Shown here: positions 39,387 through 50,061 of the stretch, in pieces
Numbering within the stretch: position 1 is the first letter of the stretch
Layout: each line of letters starts with the position of its first letter
DNA from: Parietaria judaica
Taxonomy: Eukaryota; Streptophyta; Magnoliopsida; Rosales; Urticaceae
Length of the DNA stretch: 64,000 nucleotides
Reading direction: 5' to 3'
Assembly: GCA_954871525.1 (NCBI GenBank)
Contig: OX940868.1
Location: 28,267,056-28,331,055 of the forward strand
Position numbers and translations under genes: made by a program
The notes under the pieces: generated by a model
What the model was told of the DNA's origin: nothing
Database searches by the model: none
The model's input: only the letters and a program-made list of their open reading frames with translations

Positions 39387-40942
39387 TCAGTGGTTGGAGA
39401 GCCAGATGACATCTTGGACGGCGGAGATGGCGAGCAGCAAGCAGCTGAAGAACGCAAAGGCGATGGAGATGGCGACGTGATCACAGAAGATGTGAAGCGG
39501 CTTGCAGAAGTTGGGCAACGCCGTGTGCCTGATTCCCGTCCGGTTAAGGTTTCCCACGCTCGATGCCGCCGATCCTGCGCTTATCATCGCGTAAGCAAGC
39601 ACCTGCATTTTTATTTTGAAGGTGAACATTTTAAAATATAAAAATAAAAAATAAAAAATCATGTCGCTTGATTATTAACAAAAAATTTAGACGATCGCTC
39701 AAGATCTCAGAATAACATGCATAAAAAATTTATATACAAAAATTCTGTCTTAAATAAAAAGCCCTCGTTATAATTTATCTAAGTTTATTTCCAAAATTAC
39801 TGAGCCGCGCAAGACAGTGGGACTGTGGGGGAAGATATATGTACCTGATCAGCCGCGAAAACGAGCCATGCGTGATTTGTCGAGGGAATAACCGACGCCC
39901 TCTTGAGCAGCCGCGACGAGCTTACCACCACCTGCACCAGCGAGTGTGCCGCCACTCCTACCGATACTCCCACCAAATACCTTCAAACCCAAACCATACA
40001 CAATTAACATCACAAATTCACATATAAGCTATAAATTATCTGGAGCTTATATTATAAATTATACCGATCAGATATGGAAAACAAAAGGTGACATATGTAA
40101 CATATTCATATCATACACTTTAGCAAAAAAACAAGAGTGAAGGAGAAGAGACCAAAAAGTAGGCTTCAATAGATTAGGTACTTTAAATATATATATATAT
40201 ATATAATAAGAAAAAGAATCAGTCACGGGTCTGATTCTTTCCATTCATATTCCATGAAGCTGGAGCGATTGAGAGTACCAACAAGTTTTGTTCTTACCAA
40301 CAAATATCGATAAACGGTTAAGGCCTAAGGGCATTTCCGTCAACATGGAATTAACTCTTATAACATGACAAACTAAACAAGACAACACCCTCCTATTTTT
40401 CCGGTCATCTTTTTTTCCTAACTCTCCGTGGAACAAATAAATTGAGATGGGTTGGAGGAGGAGCCGGTAGCCCGCGCTCATTACCGGAAAAAAAGACGGG
40501 CAAGTTTGCGAGCCTTTTTTTCTTTTAAAAAATGTTTTTCAAATTATAAAATTAGAGACGAGTTGTCTGTCCGGGCAATCCGTGTCAAGGTCGACCCCGA
40601 ACACGGCTTGCCCGCACCCTGAAAATATACGGGACGGAGAAGCGTTGTTAAGTCATTTCGGAAAGAAACGTACTCGAAGGAGTCGGAGAAGGACCACTTG
40701 GAGGAAACAGGAAGAGGGAAGCCGTAGACGGAGACAGTGCTGGACTCACGAGCCGTCACCATGAACACCACGGCCGTCAGCGACGTGGCCATGCACAGCA
40801 CCCTCATCGCCACCTGCGCCACGTCAGCCTTCCGGCGCGACAGCCCGGCCTTTTCTCCGCCATTGGACTCCATGGCGAGGGTCTCGGCTGCTCCCCCGAG
40901 CTCCAGCGCCTCCGACGGCGTAGTTTTCCGGTCGGTAATCAT
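39387..40942 (-). CDS. CASP-like four-helix membrane protein (206 aa)
   Basis: Three exons: 40674-40942, 39845-39980 and 39387-39602. The intron 1 donor is GTACGT at 40673; intron phases are 2 and 0. Four membrane helices are visible: [51 protein letters not shown] and [18 protein letters not shown]. The conserved [12 protein letters not shown] and final QDVIWLS are CASP-like (UPF0497/DUF588) hallmarks. CASP proteins build the membrane scaffold for Casparian strips; CASP-like relatives form similar domains in other tissues. The sequence resembles subfamily 3A, but I am not certain. The ATG at 40942 is the first in frame; a second at 40873 (context GCCATGG) is better placed for translation and would give 183 aa. 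Confidence 0.88.
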
Positions 40943-41065
40943 TTCTCGGGGGTGTTTCAGGAATTTCACCGCGACGGACGATAGAGGAGAGAGAGTGATC
41001 AAACGTGTGTTTGGTTTTGCCTATTTGCGTGGGATGTGATAAGTACGTACGTGTTGTAGTAGGGG

Positions 41066-41071
41066 TTTATA
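41066..41071 (-). promoter_or_regulatory. TATA box of the CASP-like gene
   Basis: TATAAA on the minus strand, about 125 bp before the ATG at 40942 or about 195 bp before the one at 40873. Confidence 0.5.
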
Positions 41072-41593
41072 AGGTGTGAGCTTCGTGTCCCTCCGGTTCC
41101 TTCTTCTCCGGTTCCTTCAGTGCAATGCAGTGTGATAAATGAATGATGAATATCATTGGGGTAAATACGCAGTTATCAGGGACACGTGGCAGCCTCACAG
41201 AAATTCAACAACAAATGTGATGATGCGTTATCCGTCAGTAATATATGCTATGAACAAAGTGCGACAGTTTTGCATTTAAGATGAGTTTAGATGTTATTTA
41301 TTTCTTATTATATTGTCGGGGTACGATTTCGTCTGTTTTGAAATAAGTAATTATTGTTCAGAAGAATTAACATTTTCGGAAGGATGAGCTCGCTCGTAAA
41401 ATATTAAATTCAATTTCTATATGAACGTCGAATCAGCACCAATCCGGTTTCGACTGTGGCAGTAAATTATGAGAGAACAATGGGAAAATAATAATCAGTA
41501 TGCATTTGGTGTCCTTTGCAACAAAAGTTCATACACATTAAGCAAACACAAATTATCAACATAAATTATTTGTTTTTATCATTATTAAATTTA
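41072..41593. other. Upstream flank of the CASP-like gene
   Basis: Promoter-side sequence, then AT-rich DNA up to the target duplication of the Mutator-like element. Nothing else was recognised. Confidence 0.5.
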
Positions 41594-41910
41594 GGATAAA
41601 TGAGGCAAATGCCCATTTGTGGCTCAAGGTTTAAAAAAAATGCCCATTTCTAATTATAGAAATCATAACTACCAACAAATTGAAATATGGACTAAATTGC
41701 CCTTCTAATTTTTAAACCACATTTAATTATAATTCGTTTTTTAAATTTAAATAAAAAATATTTTTTTCCTCAAATGTAGCAAATTGAATAAATTAATTAA
41801 AAACAAATCTCTTAGCTCTAACAAACCACTTTTAAAATTCCATATTTTAACGATTAAAATCTAAAATTTATTTTCCTATTAATCTATATTTATTTTGAAT
41901 TTTTATTTAT

Positions 41911-42136
41911 GAAACTTGATTTTCGTTTGCTTAATTTTATGTAAATTTGTTTACGAAACTTGGTTTTCGTTATGCCTCATTATGTGTAAATCTGTTTACA
42001 AAACTTGGTTTTCCTTCTGCCTCATTTTATGTAAATCTGTTTACAAAACTTGGTTTTCGTTTCTCCTCATTTTATGTAAATCTATTTACGAAATTTGGTT
42101 TTCGTTTTGCCTCATTTTATGTAAATCTGTTAACAA
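41911..42136. repeat. 45-bp tandem repeat, five units, in MULE copy 2
   Basis: Units of about 45 bp carry ACTTGGTTTTCGTTTTGCC then CTCATTTTATGTAAATCTGT. The 45-bp period is a multiple of three, so two plus-strand frames stay open and read as repeated peptides; this is a consequence of the repeat, not evidence of coding. Copy 1 holds three units at 12195-12325. Confidence 0.85.
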
Positions 42137-42582
42137 ATATGTTGACAAGATTTTAAAATTTCATATACATATCCATAAATGCAAATTTGTGTAAAATAAC
42201 TCCAAAAAAGTGTAAAAACATTTACAAAAAGCGTGTAAATCCACAAAAATATTGCCCCTTTAAGAGAAATTATCACTTCAAAATATCGTAAAATCATTTA
42301 CAAAAATCAAATATATTACCTTAAAACTGTAAACATATATACAGAAAACTGTAAATAAATTTACAGTTACGATTGCGTGGAAAGGATCATCGCGCCGCGA
42401 CGGAGAGCGATGGAGGAAGGATGCGCGACGGAGGGCGACCGCGACGAAGGAAGGAGGCGCGATGTAGGGCGACCACGACGGAGGCCACGACCGCCTCCTC
42501 GGCAACCGCGACCACGGTCGCCGAAGCCACGCACAAAGTTGCCGGGCCGAGATCCGGCGATGGTGGTCAATCCGACGTGAGA

Positions 42583-42624
<42 letters not shown>

Positions 42625-42656
42625 GGAGGGAGAGTGGGAGAGAGAGAGAGAAATAT
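42583..42656. repeat. (GA)n microsatellite
   Basis: A GAGA-rich run with GGGA interruptions, directly right of the GC-rich core of MULE copy 2. Copy 1 has only a short GAGACAGAGAGATAGAGA at the same place. Confidence 0.9.
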
Positions 42657-42905
42657 TTAATTTTTGGATCAAAATAACAAAATTAAATGATAACATAACC
42701 AAAATTTAAGGATAATTAATTTAATTTCGAAAATAAATATATAATAAATAATTAAATACGAAAATAAATAAATATAATTAAGATCAGGGTTAATATGGTC
42801 CAATATATTTTTAAAATAGGTATAAATGGATTGTTTAAAACTATGGGCGATTCCCTTAAACCTTAAGTGATTTTTGAGCAGTTCATGAATTTTTCTTTAA
42901 ATTTA

Positions 42906-43387
42906 ATACTCTCTATCAAGTTTGTCAAAATAATATTTAGTACAAGATCTACCATTCTCGGAAACGTTTTTTAGCTGAACCGACAATGTAAGCTCTATAT
43001 AACCAAAAATAGAAATAAAAAGTCTAGGCTAATTTTCTTTTCGTCATTCATAGGTCCAAGATTTTCTATATACATGTGTTCTTGAGTTGTAATAAATGTG
43101 TTTTTTTTTTTTTTAAAGAAGAGTTGTAATTAATGTTGTTGATATAATACAGAACACGGTTCTGTATTATCCAATTCGGGAAAATTCAAGATTGAAAAAA
43201 AAATCTAGAGAAATGCAATAACTCGGTTTAAATCAGGAGCTGTCAATTAACGATCTTGATTTTAAGATCTAATTTCAAAGCCGTATCCGGATGCAAAAGT
43301 TCTAAATCCGTGTTCAAGATTTTTGAATTGAAAAATCCGTAAAATTACATATCCGAATTGCTGAATTAAGGTGTAAAAGTTCTAGTG
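42906..43387. other. Intergenic, nothing recognised
   Basis: AT-rich sequence between the MULE and the TCGCGA-rich element. No gene or clear repeat was seen. Confidence 0.5.
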
Positions 43388-43395
43388 GTGCAGTG

Positions 43396-43673
43396 AGCTG
43401 CAACTCGCGATGTCGCGATGCATCGCGAGTCGAATCGCCAAAATCGCGAAAATGGCCGTCGCGATGCGTCGCGACTGTGCCGAATCGCGATGCATCGCGA
43501 TGCGTCGGATTGATGATGTGACGATGTGGGATTGGGCGAGAGAGTTTGGCGCGAATTTTCACCACAAATCGCGACCCATCGCGATTTTGACCAAATAGTC
43601 GCGACGCATCGCGATTTTGCCAAATCCATCGCGATGCATCGCGAACGTGGATTACCCATCGCGAGTTGCAGCT
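43396..43673. mobile_element. CpG-dense inverted-repeat element (MITE-like), 278 bp
   Basis: The ends are a perfect 17-bp inverted repeat, AGCTGCAACTCGCGATG at the left and its complement at the right. Inside, TCGCGA occurs 15 times counting those in the ends, often as ATCGCGATGCATCGCGA. Short direct GTGCAG copies flank it (43388-43393 and 43677-43682). They are not directly at the ends, so the duplication is uncertain. Open frames in it (for example 43314-43659 minus) are repeats of Arg/Ser/His codons and not genes. Confidence 0.65.
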
Positions 43674-43689
43674 ACCGTGCAGATTAACA

Positions 43690-44497
43690 ATGCTTGTGAC
43701 TCCGGAGAGGTGTGAAATTCGGGATTTGTTGTGTAAGTATTTAGTTTATGTCGTTTCTGATGCCCAGAAAATAATAATTGCTATAACTTGTGGTCTGTGG
43801 AAGTAGAACTATATGTATTATTGTCTATTTTATTACTGGCCTCTAGCTTTCACTTGCTAGGCCAATCAGTTAAGAGCTCACTTTTATCTTATTCATTCAA
43901 AACCCAAGAAATTCATTTGGTGATTCCAATTTAGCATTTTCTTAAAACTTCACTATGTGGTTTTTAGTTATGTTTAGGCAAAAATAATGGACATGAACTC
44001 AAGCTCTATTTGTACCGATCCAAGTACCCAAGTTGCATAAAAAATGTGTTTGTGTTTTCTGTCTTTCTTCTATCATTTGTGCCGAGAAAATATGCATTTG
44101 TACATGATATTATTTAACTAATTTTTTTTATGGTCATGCCATAGCTGCAATATAGTCATCCAAAAAAGACGTGAACATGGAATGTATTCACGGGACGTAT
44201 AAGCACATAATAGAGATGGAAAATACAACTTTATATTTTTACATAATTTGAGTACCTTTTTTTTAAAAAGAATATAATTTGAGTACTTCGACTGCTATAA
44301 ATGAAACTTGGGTACATGATCGTTATTTTTGCTTAAACTTGAATATGGTTGCCGCTATTATCTCTAAATATATCTATACTAACTATATTAATAAGCATGC
44401 TCGGAGCAGTTAAGGCTGAGTATTCAAAACAGGCTTCCTAGCCCGACTTTTGGCAGGCCCGGGTAGCCCGATCCAGCGACTGCCTTGTGTTGGTTCT
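43690..44497. other. Intergenic, nothing recognised
   Basis: No gene. It contains phrases such as 'tttgagtacctt' and 'tatgcatttgtac' that resemble those in 2-4 kb and 57.1-57.4 kb, probably from decayed transposons. Confidence 0.45.
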
Positions 44498-44505
44498 ACC
44501 GCTCT

Positions 44506-44771
44506 CAGGGCCGGTCCTAAATTTGTCGGGGCCCAAGGCGAAGACTGATTTTGGGGCCCACTAATACTACACTACACATTGTGTCCCACTTTTATATCAA
44601 GCCCACTTTTAATATGAGTTTTTTTAGTATGAATTGTGTCTATTATATATCCTCACAGCAGTAAAACGTGAGCACAATACACTCAATGTTTTTTTCTTCC
44701 ATCGTGGGTCCCTAATTTACAAATCTATTATAGTCTTCGGCCTACCATTTATACCCTCAGGGCCGGTACTG
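44506..44771. mobile_element. hAT-type MITE, 266 bp
   Basis: Perfect 8-bp target duplication ACCGCTCT (44498-44505 and 44772-44779). The ends match as inverted repeats: CAGGGCCGGTCCTAAA on the left against CAGTACCGGCCCTGAG as the complement of the right, i.e. CAGNNCCGGNCCT. CAG ends with an 8-bp duplication mark a non-autonomous hAT element. The CAGGGCCGG phrase also occurs directly near the right end, so part of the left end may have been copied there. Confidence 0.82.
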
Positions 44772-44995
44772 ACCGCTCTTTACCTCCCAAAACAATATCT
44801 TCTCTCGCCATCATTATGGGGAATTGGGGCAATAAAACCTCCTGAGAATAACATACAAAATGCTTAGCTAAGACACGCACTTCCAACATTAATTTCATGA
44901 TCCTCAGTCCTGACCTCACACACTTCACAGCAAAGTAAACCAATGGAGAAGCTTGCTTAATTTAAGAACTTTCATTATGAATCAGTTTTCTCCTA

Positions 44996-45281
44996 GAGCA
45001 GTCTAGGTGGGACGGGCAACCCTCGATTTTGTTCCTGGAGGCAGCCCGTGCCAATTGTGCCCTGGGCACAGGTTGGGCAACCTCGGGTCAAATTTGGTCG
45101 GATAGAAACCCGCCTGCTCATTTTGGGGACGGACAAATTATTCTAAATTATTTAAAAAATATATTAAATCTCATTTTAAATGGAAAAAAAAATCCAAAGA
45201 ACTTTGGGATTGTCCCAGTGGAACACAAATCTAGATGGGTCGTGGGCGCGGGCAACCAACGCCTGCCCGTCTTGACTGCTC
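44996..45281. mobile_element. TA-flanked MITE, 286 bp
   Basis: Inverted ends GAGCAGTC...GACTGCTC, extended imperfectly by a GACGGGCA-type block on each side. Both flanks are TA (44994-44995, 45282-45283), as for Tc1/mariner-type elements; the match extends palindromically to CTA/TAG, so the class is not certain. Internal phrases such as GGGACGGGCAACC recur near 1030 and, weakly, near 40570. Confidence 0.65.
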
Positions 45282-45283
45282 TA

Positions 45284-46706
45284 GTTTACCCGAAAAAGGC
45301 AAAAAATCCTTCTAAGGGTAACACACTAGCTAGAATAAATACACGGAGGAACTTCTTTATCAATTCCGATTCCAAGAAGAAGAAAAAAATGGATAGTCCA
45401 ATCTCTATTCGACGGATTAGGCTAACTAGCAAATAATAAATTAATACATAAACAAAAAGCAGAAATTAGTATTAACAGAATTAAATATGAAATCGAAATT
45501 CTCGTTCCACCAAAAAAAAACACGGGAATTCGGAAATCCAAAATGCCATTAAGCACACATCATACATTATATGGTCGCATTCCCAGAAAAGATTGAGTGT
45601 CACATGGTAGCATTTAATTCAGAAACAAGACTCGCCTTCTTTCGGTTTGTATCAAGTAGTATCAGCTTTTGTTTTTTCATTCCCTACTACTAATAATAAT
45701 AATAATGTAAGTGAAGTCACTACATTAAGTGTATATATATAAGTGACGAAAGGCAATAAATATGAAATTACCTAAGTATGTGATGTGAGGACGGTGGCTC
45801 TAAGCGAATCATCCTTATTAATGCCCCGAAATAGAGGGATATTCAAGGATCACACAATTTATCTTCGAGTACAGTCCAAGATTTTAGTTTCTTTGATGCA
45901 TTTGGTGTTTACAATTTAGGTTATTAAAAACAGTTCTATTTTATCATTGTTAATTAGCTTCTTTTCTTCGTTCCTGTTCCGAAAAAACGGAAATTTGTTT
46001 TGGTTCTATTTTATCATTGTTAATTAGCTTCTTTTCTTCGTTCCTGTTCCGAAAAACCAAAAATTTGTTTTGGTACTAGTTCCGATAATAAAAGACATAT
46101 TTAAAGTGGTTTACTTAAATACGACGTGTATTTTTTAAAGTAAACACATAGTATAAAACAACAATAAAAATATATAGTACACTAAAAACGACACAGTAAA
46201 AACTTAAAAATAACATGTAATTTATAATCAAAACAAGGACAAAAAACCAAGATTTCTCTTCTGGTCCCGGTTTTAGCCCGGATGAATCAAGACAAAACAA
46301 GGATGATTGTTATCCTAATTTTCAGGCTCAGTGACTTATATTGTTATCCTAATTTTTTTACATTAGCAAGTGATAAGTAGACGTACCTCATAAGTTGAGG
46401 AAAAAACCGTTACATTTTCAATTCTCTTAGTTATATTTTCAATTTAGGAATTTAGGCCAGGTGGTATGGCTCACAATTACTGATACAAACACAGATGCAA
46501 CAAACGCTGCACACTTCAGTTCTGAAGAAACGACAACTTCCCAAATCTATTTGATACGCTTATTTGCGATATATGATAAAACGACAAGCCGTTTCAATTG
46601 CCCTTTACGATGAATAGAGAAAAGCTTCTTCATGGGTAAATCATACTCTACAAAATATCACTCACTCCACATTTTTCTAATAGAACAATTCCCCGGCGAG
46701 AAGCTC
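45284..46706. other. Intergenic upstream of the NUP35 3' end
   Basis: No gene. It contains a 70-bp tandem duplication (45933-46072), a (TAA)n-like stretch near 45.69 kb and a GGTCCCGG-rich patch near 46260. AACGACA occurs at about 46527 and 46579. Confidence 0.5.
45933..46072. repeat. 70-bp tandem duplication
   Basis: 45933-46002 and 46003-46072 are nearly identical (GTTCTATTTTATCATTG start). They differ at about three bases, around GAAAAAACGGAAA against GAAAAACCAAAAA. Confidence 0.9.
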
Positions 46707-48421
46707 CTAAACTCCGAACATCAAATCCATAATCTTCGAAACCACCGACTTTGTCGGGGAAGCGATTGTCCCGCCAGACTGCTTCGCGTTAGTGTTGCCA
46801 TTTTGAAGATAGTACGGACGATGAGAGCCTCCCGATGTATTGACTTCTGCAGTTTTGACTGATGGGTGAGGTGGTAAAGTCATGAACCCCTGACCGTTGA
46901 TCCTGTCGGTCAAAGCCTGGCGTTGCATTGGGTCCAACGGCTTCACGCCCACGATTAAGATACCGTTTATCTGCATCCCATTTTTGCTCAGAGCCTTTTG
47001 CGCATCAGATCGATTCTACACCAGATATAACCAAATGAGTAATGAAAATATTAACTAGTAATATGGCTTATTGCCTCAGTTTCCCCGCTTATTTTTTTTT
47101 TACCAAATGTACCCTTGAACTTACAAAGCAACTATCCCCTTAACTGTTAAATAATCGACGGTTTTCATCAGATTTTACGTCACATGCAATGAAAATAGTA
47201 AATACTACACGATTTATGCGATAAAGTTCCCAATACACTGCTCAGAGCTTAAATTTTTCAAAATATTGATTATTTAACGGTCAGGGCAATAATTCCTCTA
47301 ATTTATCGTGATGAGATTTTACAAAATTGCCAAAAGCGAGAGAAGTCAATGTCACGAAGAAGAACCTGATATAGAATGTGCATCCAGTTGGCATCTCTAG
47401 GACCAGGAACATGTTTCAAAATTACACCGCATTTTTCAAACTCCCTAAATATCGAGTTCGTATCAGCCGGAGAAAATCTGTACAGAACCAGATGATCAAC
47501 GATCAGTAATGCCAGAAAATGTCCAAACAAACTCTTTGTAGCTTGAGGAAACAAACAGATCATAACCAATAAAGATAAAAAAAAAATGGAATATTTATAG
47601 GCGATTCCTCTGAACAAAATTAAATTATGTACTTCATTCACTCCAAGTCTCCACTTGTAGGAGATTCCATTTTTAAAAAGGCATCTTTGTAATTCTAGAA
47701 TTCGTTTGTTATGTGATTTTATTTTATCTCCGATCGGTTGTAGCTCCGTCAATGAGAAATACCATCCTATTTTTTTCAAAATCATCAAAACTCCAAACTT
47801 AAATGACTGATTGCATGAAAATAAAAAGACAAGTTTAAAACATTACCCATAAACAGTGACCCATTCTTCTTCATTGAGATTCCCAGTAGGCAAGGCATTA
47901 TTCCTCTCCATCTCAGGCCTCGCAACTTCCCTTGGCGGCGGGAGGGTGATCAATGACTGAACTACCCCTTCAACGGGCGAACTCTTCCTCTTGTCGTCTT
48001 GCTCACCACCACTCTTTGACGACGACCACCAATTATAACCAGCTGAAGCCTGTTGACTTTGCTGTGCACTCATCAAAGCACACGAAGTGCTCGCCTCCGA
48101 TTTCCCCTTCGCCGGAGTCAGGAAATCGTGGCCGGAACTTCTGACCGGAGATCTCGGATCCGACCTGATCTCGGGGGAAACAGGGTAATCCGGGATTCCC
48201 GATTCAGGAGAAAAATCCGAGCGGTCTTCAAGGGTGAAAACAGGTGGAGGCGGAAGATCCGAGCCCCCAAAATTTTCACGCCATAGAGCAGATACAGCAG
48301 CCGCCTGGCCTGGGGTTGAGAATTTCCCTCTTCGGGCCGAGATTGGTGAAGCCAAATCTTGGAAGAACAGCGACTGTCTCCCGGATCCCGATTTGGGAGT
48401 TCTATGCGCGGTGGTGCTCAT
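46707..48421 (-). CDS. NUP35: Nucleoporin NUP35 (NUP53-type RRM), 331 aa
   Basis: Coding exons are 47847-48421, 47366-47477 and 46707-47015, in phases 2 and 0. The N-terminus HRTPKSG...QSLFFQDLASPISARRGKF and the SALWRENFGGSDLPPPP block are typical of plant NUP35. The NUP53/MPPN-type RRM runs from about residue 185 (EEEWVTVYGF...REFEKCGVILKHVPGPRDANW) to about 262. The C-terminus ends SKIMDLMFGV, an amphipathic membrane-binding helix in this family. NUP35 links the inner ring of the nuclear pore to the pore membrane. The frame extends 12 codons above the chosen ATG to 48457. A splice acceptor TTTTACAG at 48442-48449 makes that part intronic, so the leader is split. Arabidopsis NUP35 (At3g16310) has nearly the same length, from memory. 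Confidence 0.94.
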
Positions 48422-48441
48422 TACTTCCGGAAGCGGCCCGT

Positions 48442-48767
48442 CTGTAAAATCAAACATAAAAATTGAATCAACGATACCCGAACTCCACTATCATCTGAAT
48501 TTCTTCATAGCAACTACATGGAGGAGCGTATTGATACAGTATCAGCAACGTTGTACACAAACTCTACTAGCTAAAGTTCTCAGCTACAAAAGCATGACTG
48601 AACTGCAATCACCTTAGATCTAGACACGCAACACAATATCGAGTTCTAGCATCAAGAATCAAAATCGATGCACTGAATCACGGAATCCGAAAGGAATTCG
48701 ACGAGGAATCGGAGATCGGAAAAGCTCACGCACGTATCAATGGCCGAAAACACAGCAGCACGATTAC
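48442..48767 (-). other. Predicted 5'-leader intron of NUP35
   Basis: On the minus strand a donor GTAATC follows GCGAAAAG at 48768, and an acceptor TTTTACAG ends at 48442, 20 bases before the ATG. The upstream exon is therefore untranslated. Leader introns are common in plant housekeeping genes. Confidence 0.65.
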
Positions 48768-48768
48768 C

Positions 48769-50061
48769 TTTTCGCTGTCTCTCTCGCTGATTCTGCAACC
48801 GAGGAGCTCAAGAAGCTGGCGATGGTGGGAATTTGGGAATCCCTGGAAATGGAATTTGAAAACCCTAAAACCCTGGCAATTCCAAATTCAAAATTATGAC
48901 GAAATTGCCATCCGACTCCGCCTGGAAGCCGAGGTTCTTTCCGGCAATTCGAATGTTCTGAACGACACTCTGTTTTGTGTCGTATGAGACCAAAGAAAAA
49001 ATGTCGTTTTCTAACTAAAATGAGAATGATTTTATTGTCGTTTATGTCGACAACATGCTTGAGATTGTGCCGACAAAAAGATTGCAAAAATCTTAAGAAC
49101 TGTCGATATCTAAGTGTATCAAATCAAGTATAAACAAAAGCCTACATGCAAAACAAACGAGTATTATAGAATTTAGACTACGAATAAGGAACTCACGATG
49201 AGGTGTATGGTTGGAGACTATAATAATTATTATTTATTAATGATTAATACATAATAATAGACCGAATCCTTTTGATATTACACAACATAATTTGCCCAAG
49301 CATGACTATTTTATACACTTTCTTACATAACATTAAAATTTGATGATGAAAATTATTAACGTTATATCTTTGAACAAAATAATAATAGATTTTTTTAACG
49401 TTTTTTCAAAAGTTTATGTGCGAATAATAATAATAAGTAAATAAAATAAAAATAGCTATTTTACTTTAAATCAATTGCAAACCGGTTTTCGAGCACTCGA
49501 TTTTTGTTAAATCCAAATACTAATTATTATTATTTTTAACAATTAAAACAAAATAACAGCTCAATGAATTATGAAAATCTTTTATTATTTTACGTTTAGA
49601 TTTCATGTCTTTAAAACATGTAATCAAAAGTTTTTTATTGTGGAAATATTAAAAAAAGATTTTATTAAACTAAATTTGAGTTTAACCAAATTCTAATGTT
49701 AGGTTTTAAAGGACCACAAAAATAACGTTGTTATTTTTTGCCTTAATGTTAGATATTAAAGTGCTAAAAAATTAAACGTTTTTTTTTTTTGTAACAGTCA
49801 GTACCACTAAATTTTAAAAACTAAGAATTGAATTGGTTAAGGATAAAAAATTTCACTATTTTTGCCGCAACAAATTTGAAGGAAAAAAAATAGAAAATAA
49901 CAAGTATAAGAACTCTTTTATTCCTAGAATTCGGGTCCTAAAAATAAGTGAAGCTTCTGAGCCCCTAGGCCACCGGTTCTTCCGCTATAGCCAGAAACAA
50001 GCTCTTTGTGGATATTATGATTTTGATCAAGGCACGGTGATAACCAATCCAGAAGAAGGAA
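48769..50061. promoter_or_regulatory. Shared upstream region of NUP35 (minus) and the 5-phosphatase gene (plus)
   Basis: The two genes are divergent. TGTCGTT/AACGACA occurs at 48961, 49002 and 49036, close to the NUP35 transcript start, as it does upstream of FTSHI2. The remainder to about 50.0 kb is AT-rich with long T-runs and nothing recognised. Confidence 0.45.

Larger units (their letters stand above)
41594..42896. mobile_element. Mutator-like (MULE) non-autonomous element, copy 2, 1303 bp
   Basis: It begins GGATAAATGAGGCAAATGC and ends ATTTTTCT, like copy 1 at 11859-13090. The flanks are a perfect 9-bp duplication, TTAAATTTA (41585-41593 and 42897-42905). The order of internal parts is the same: ~45-bp tandem units, 'gtaaatcatttac' phrases, GC-rich core (about 42380-42580), then AT-rich right arm. 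It has five tandem units where copy 1 has three, and a (GA)n tract after the core. There is no transposase. The perfect duplication suggests it is the younger of the two. Confidence 0.85.

Noticed and set aside
41916..42194. Repeated-peptide frame (FSFCLILCKSVYKTW-like units)
   Set aside because: Explained by the 45-bp tandem repeat, whose period is a multiple of three.
43314..43659. Arg/His/Ser-rich minus-strand frames over the TCGCGA array
   Set aside because: A by-product of the repeated hexamer; no start context or domain.
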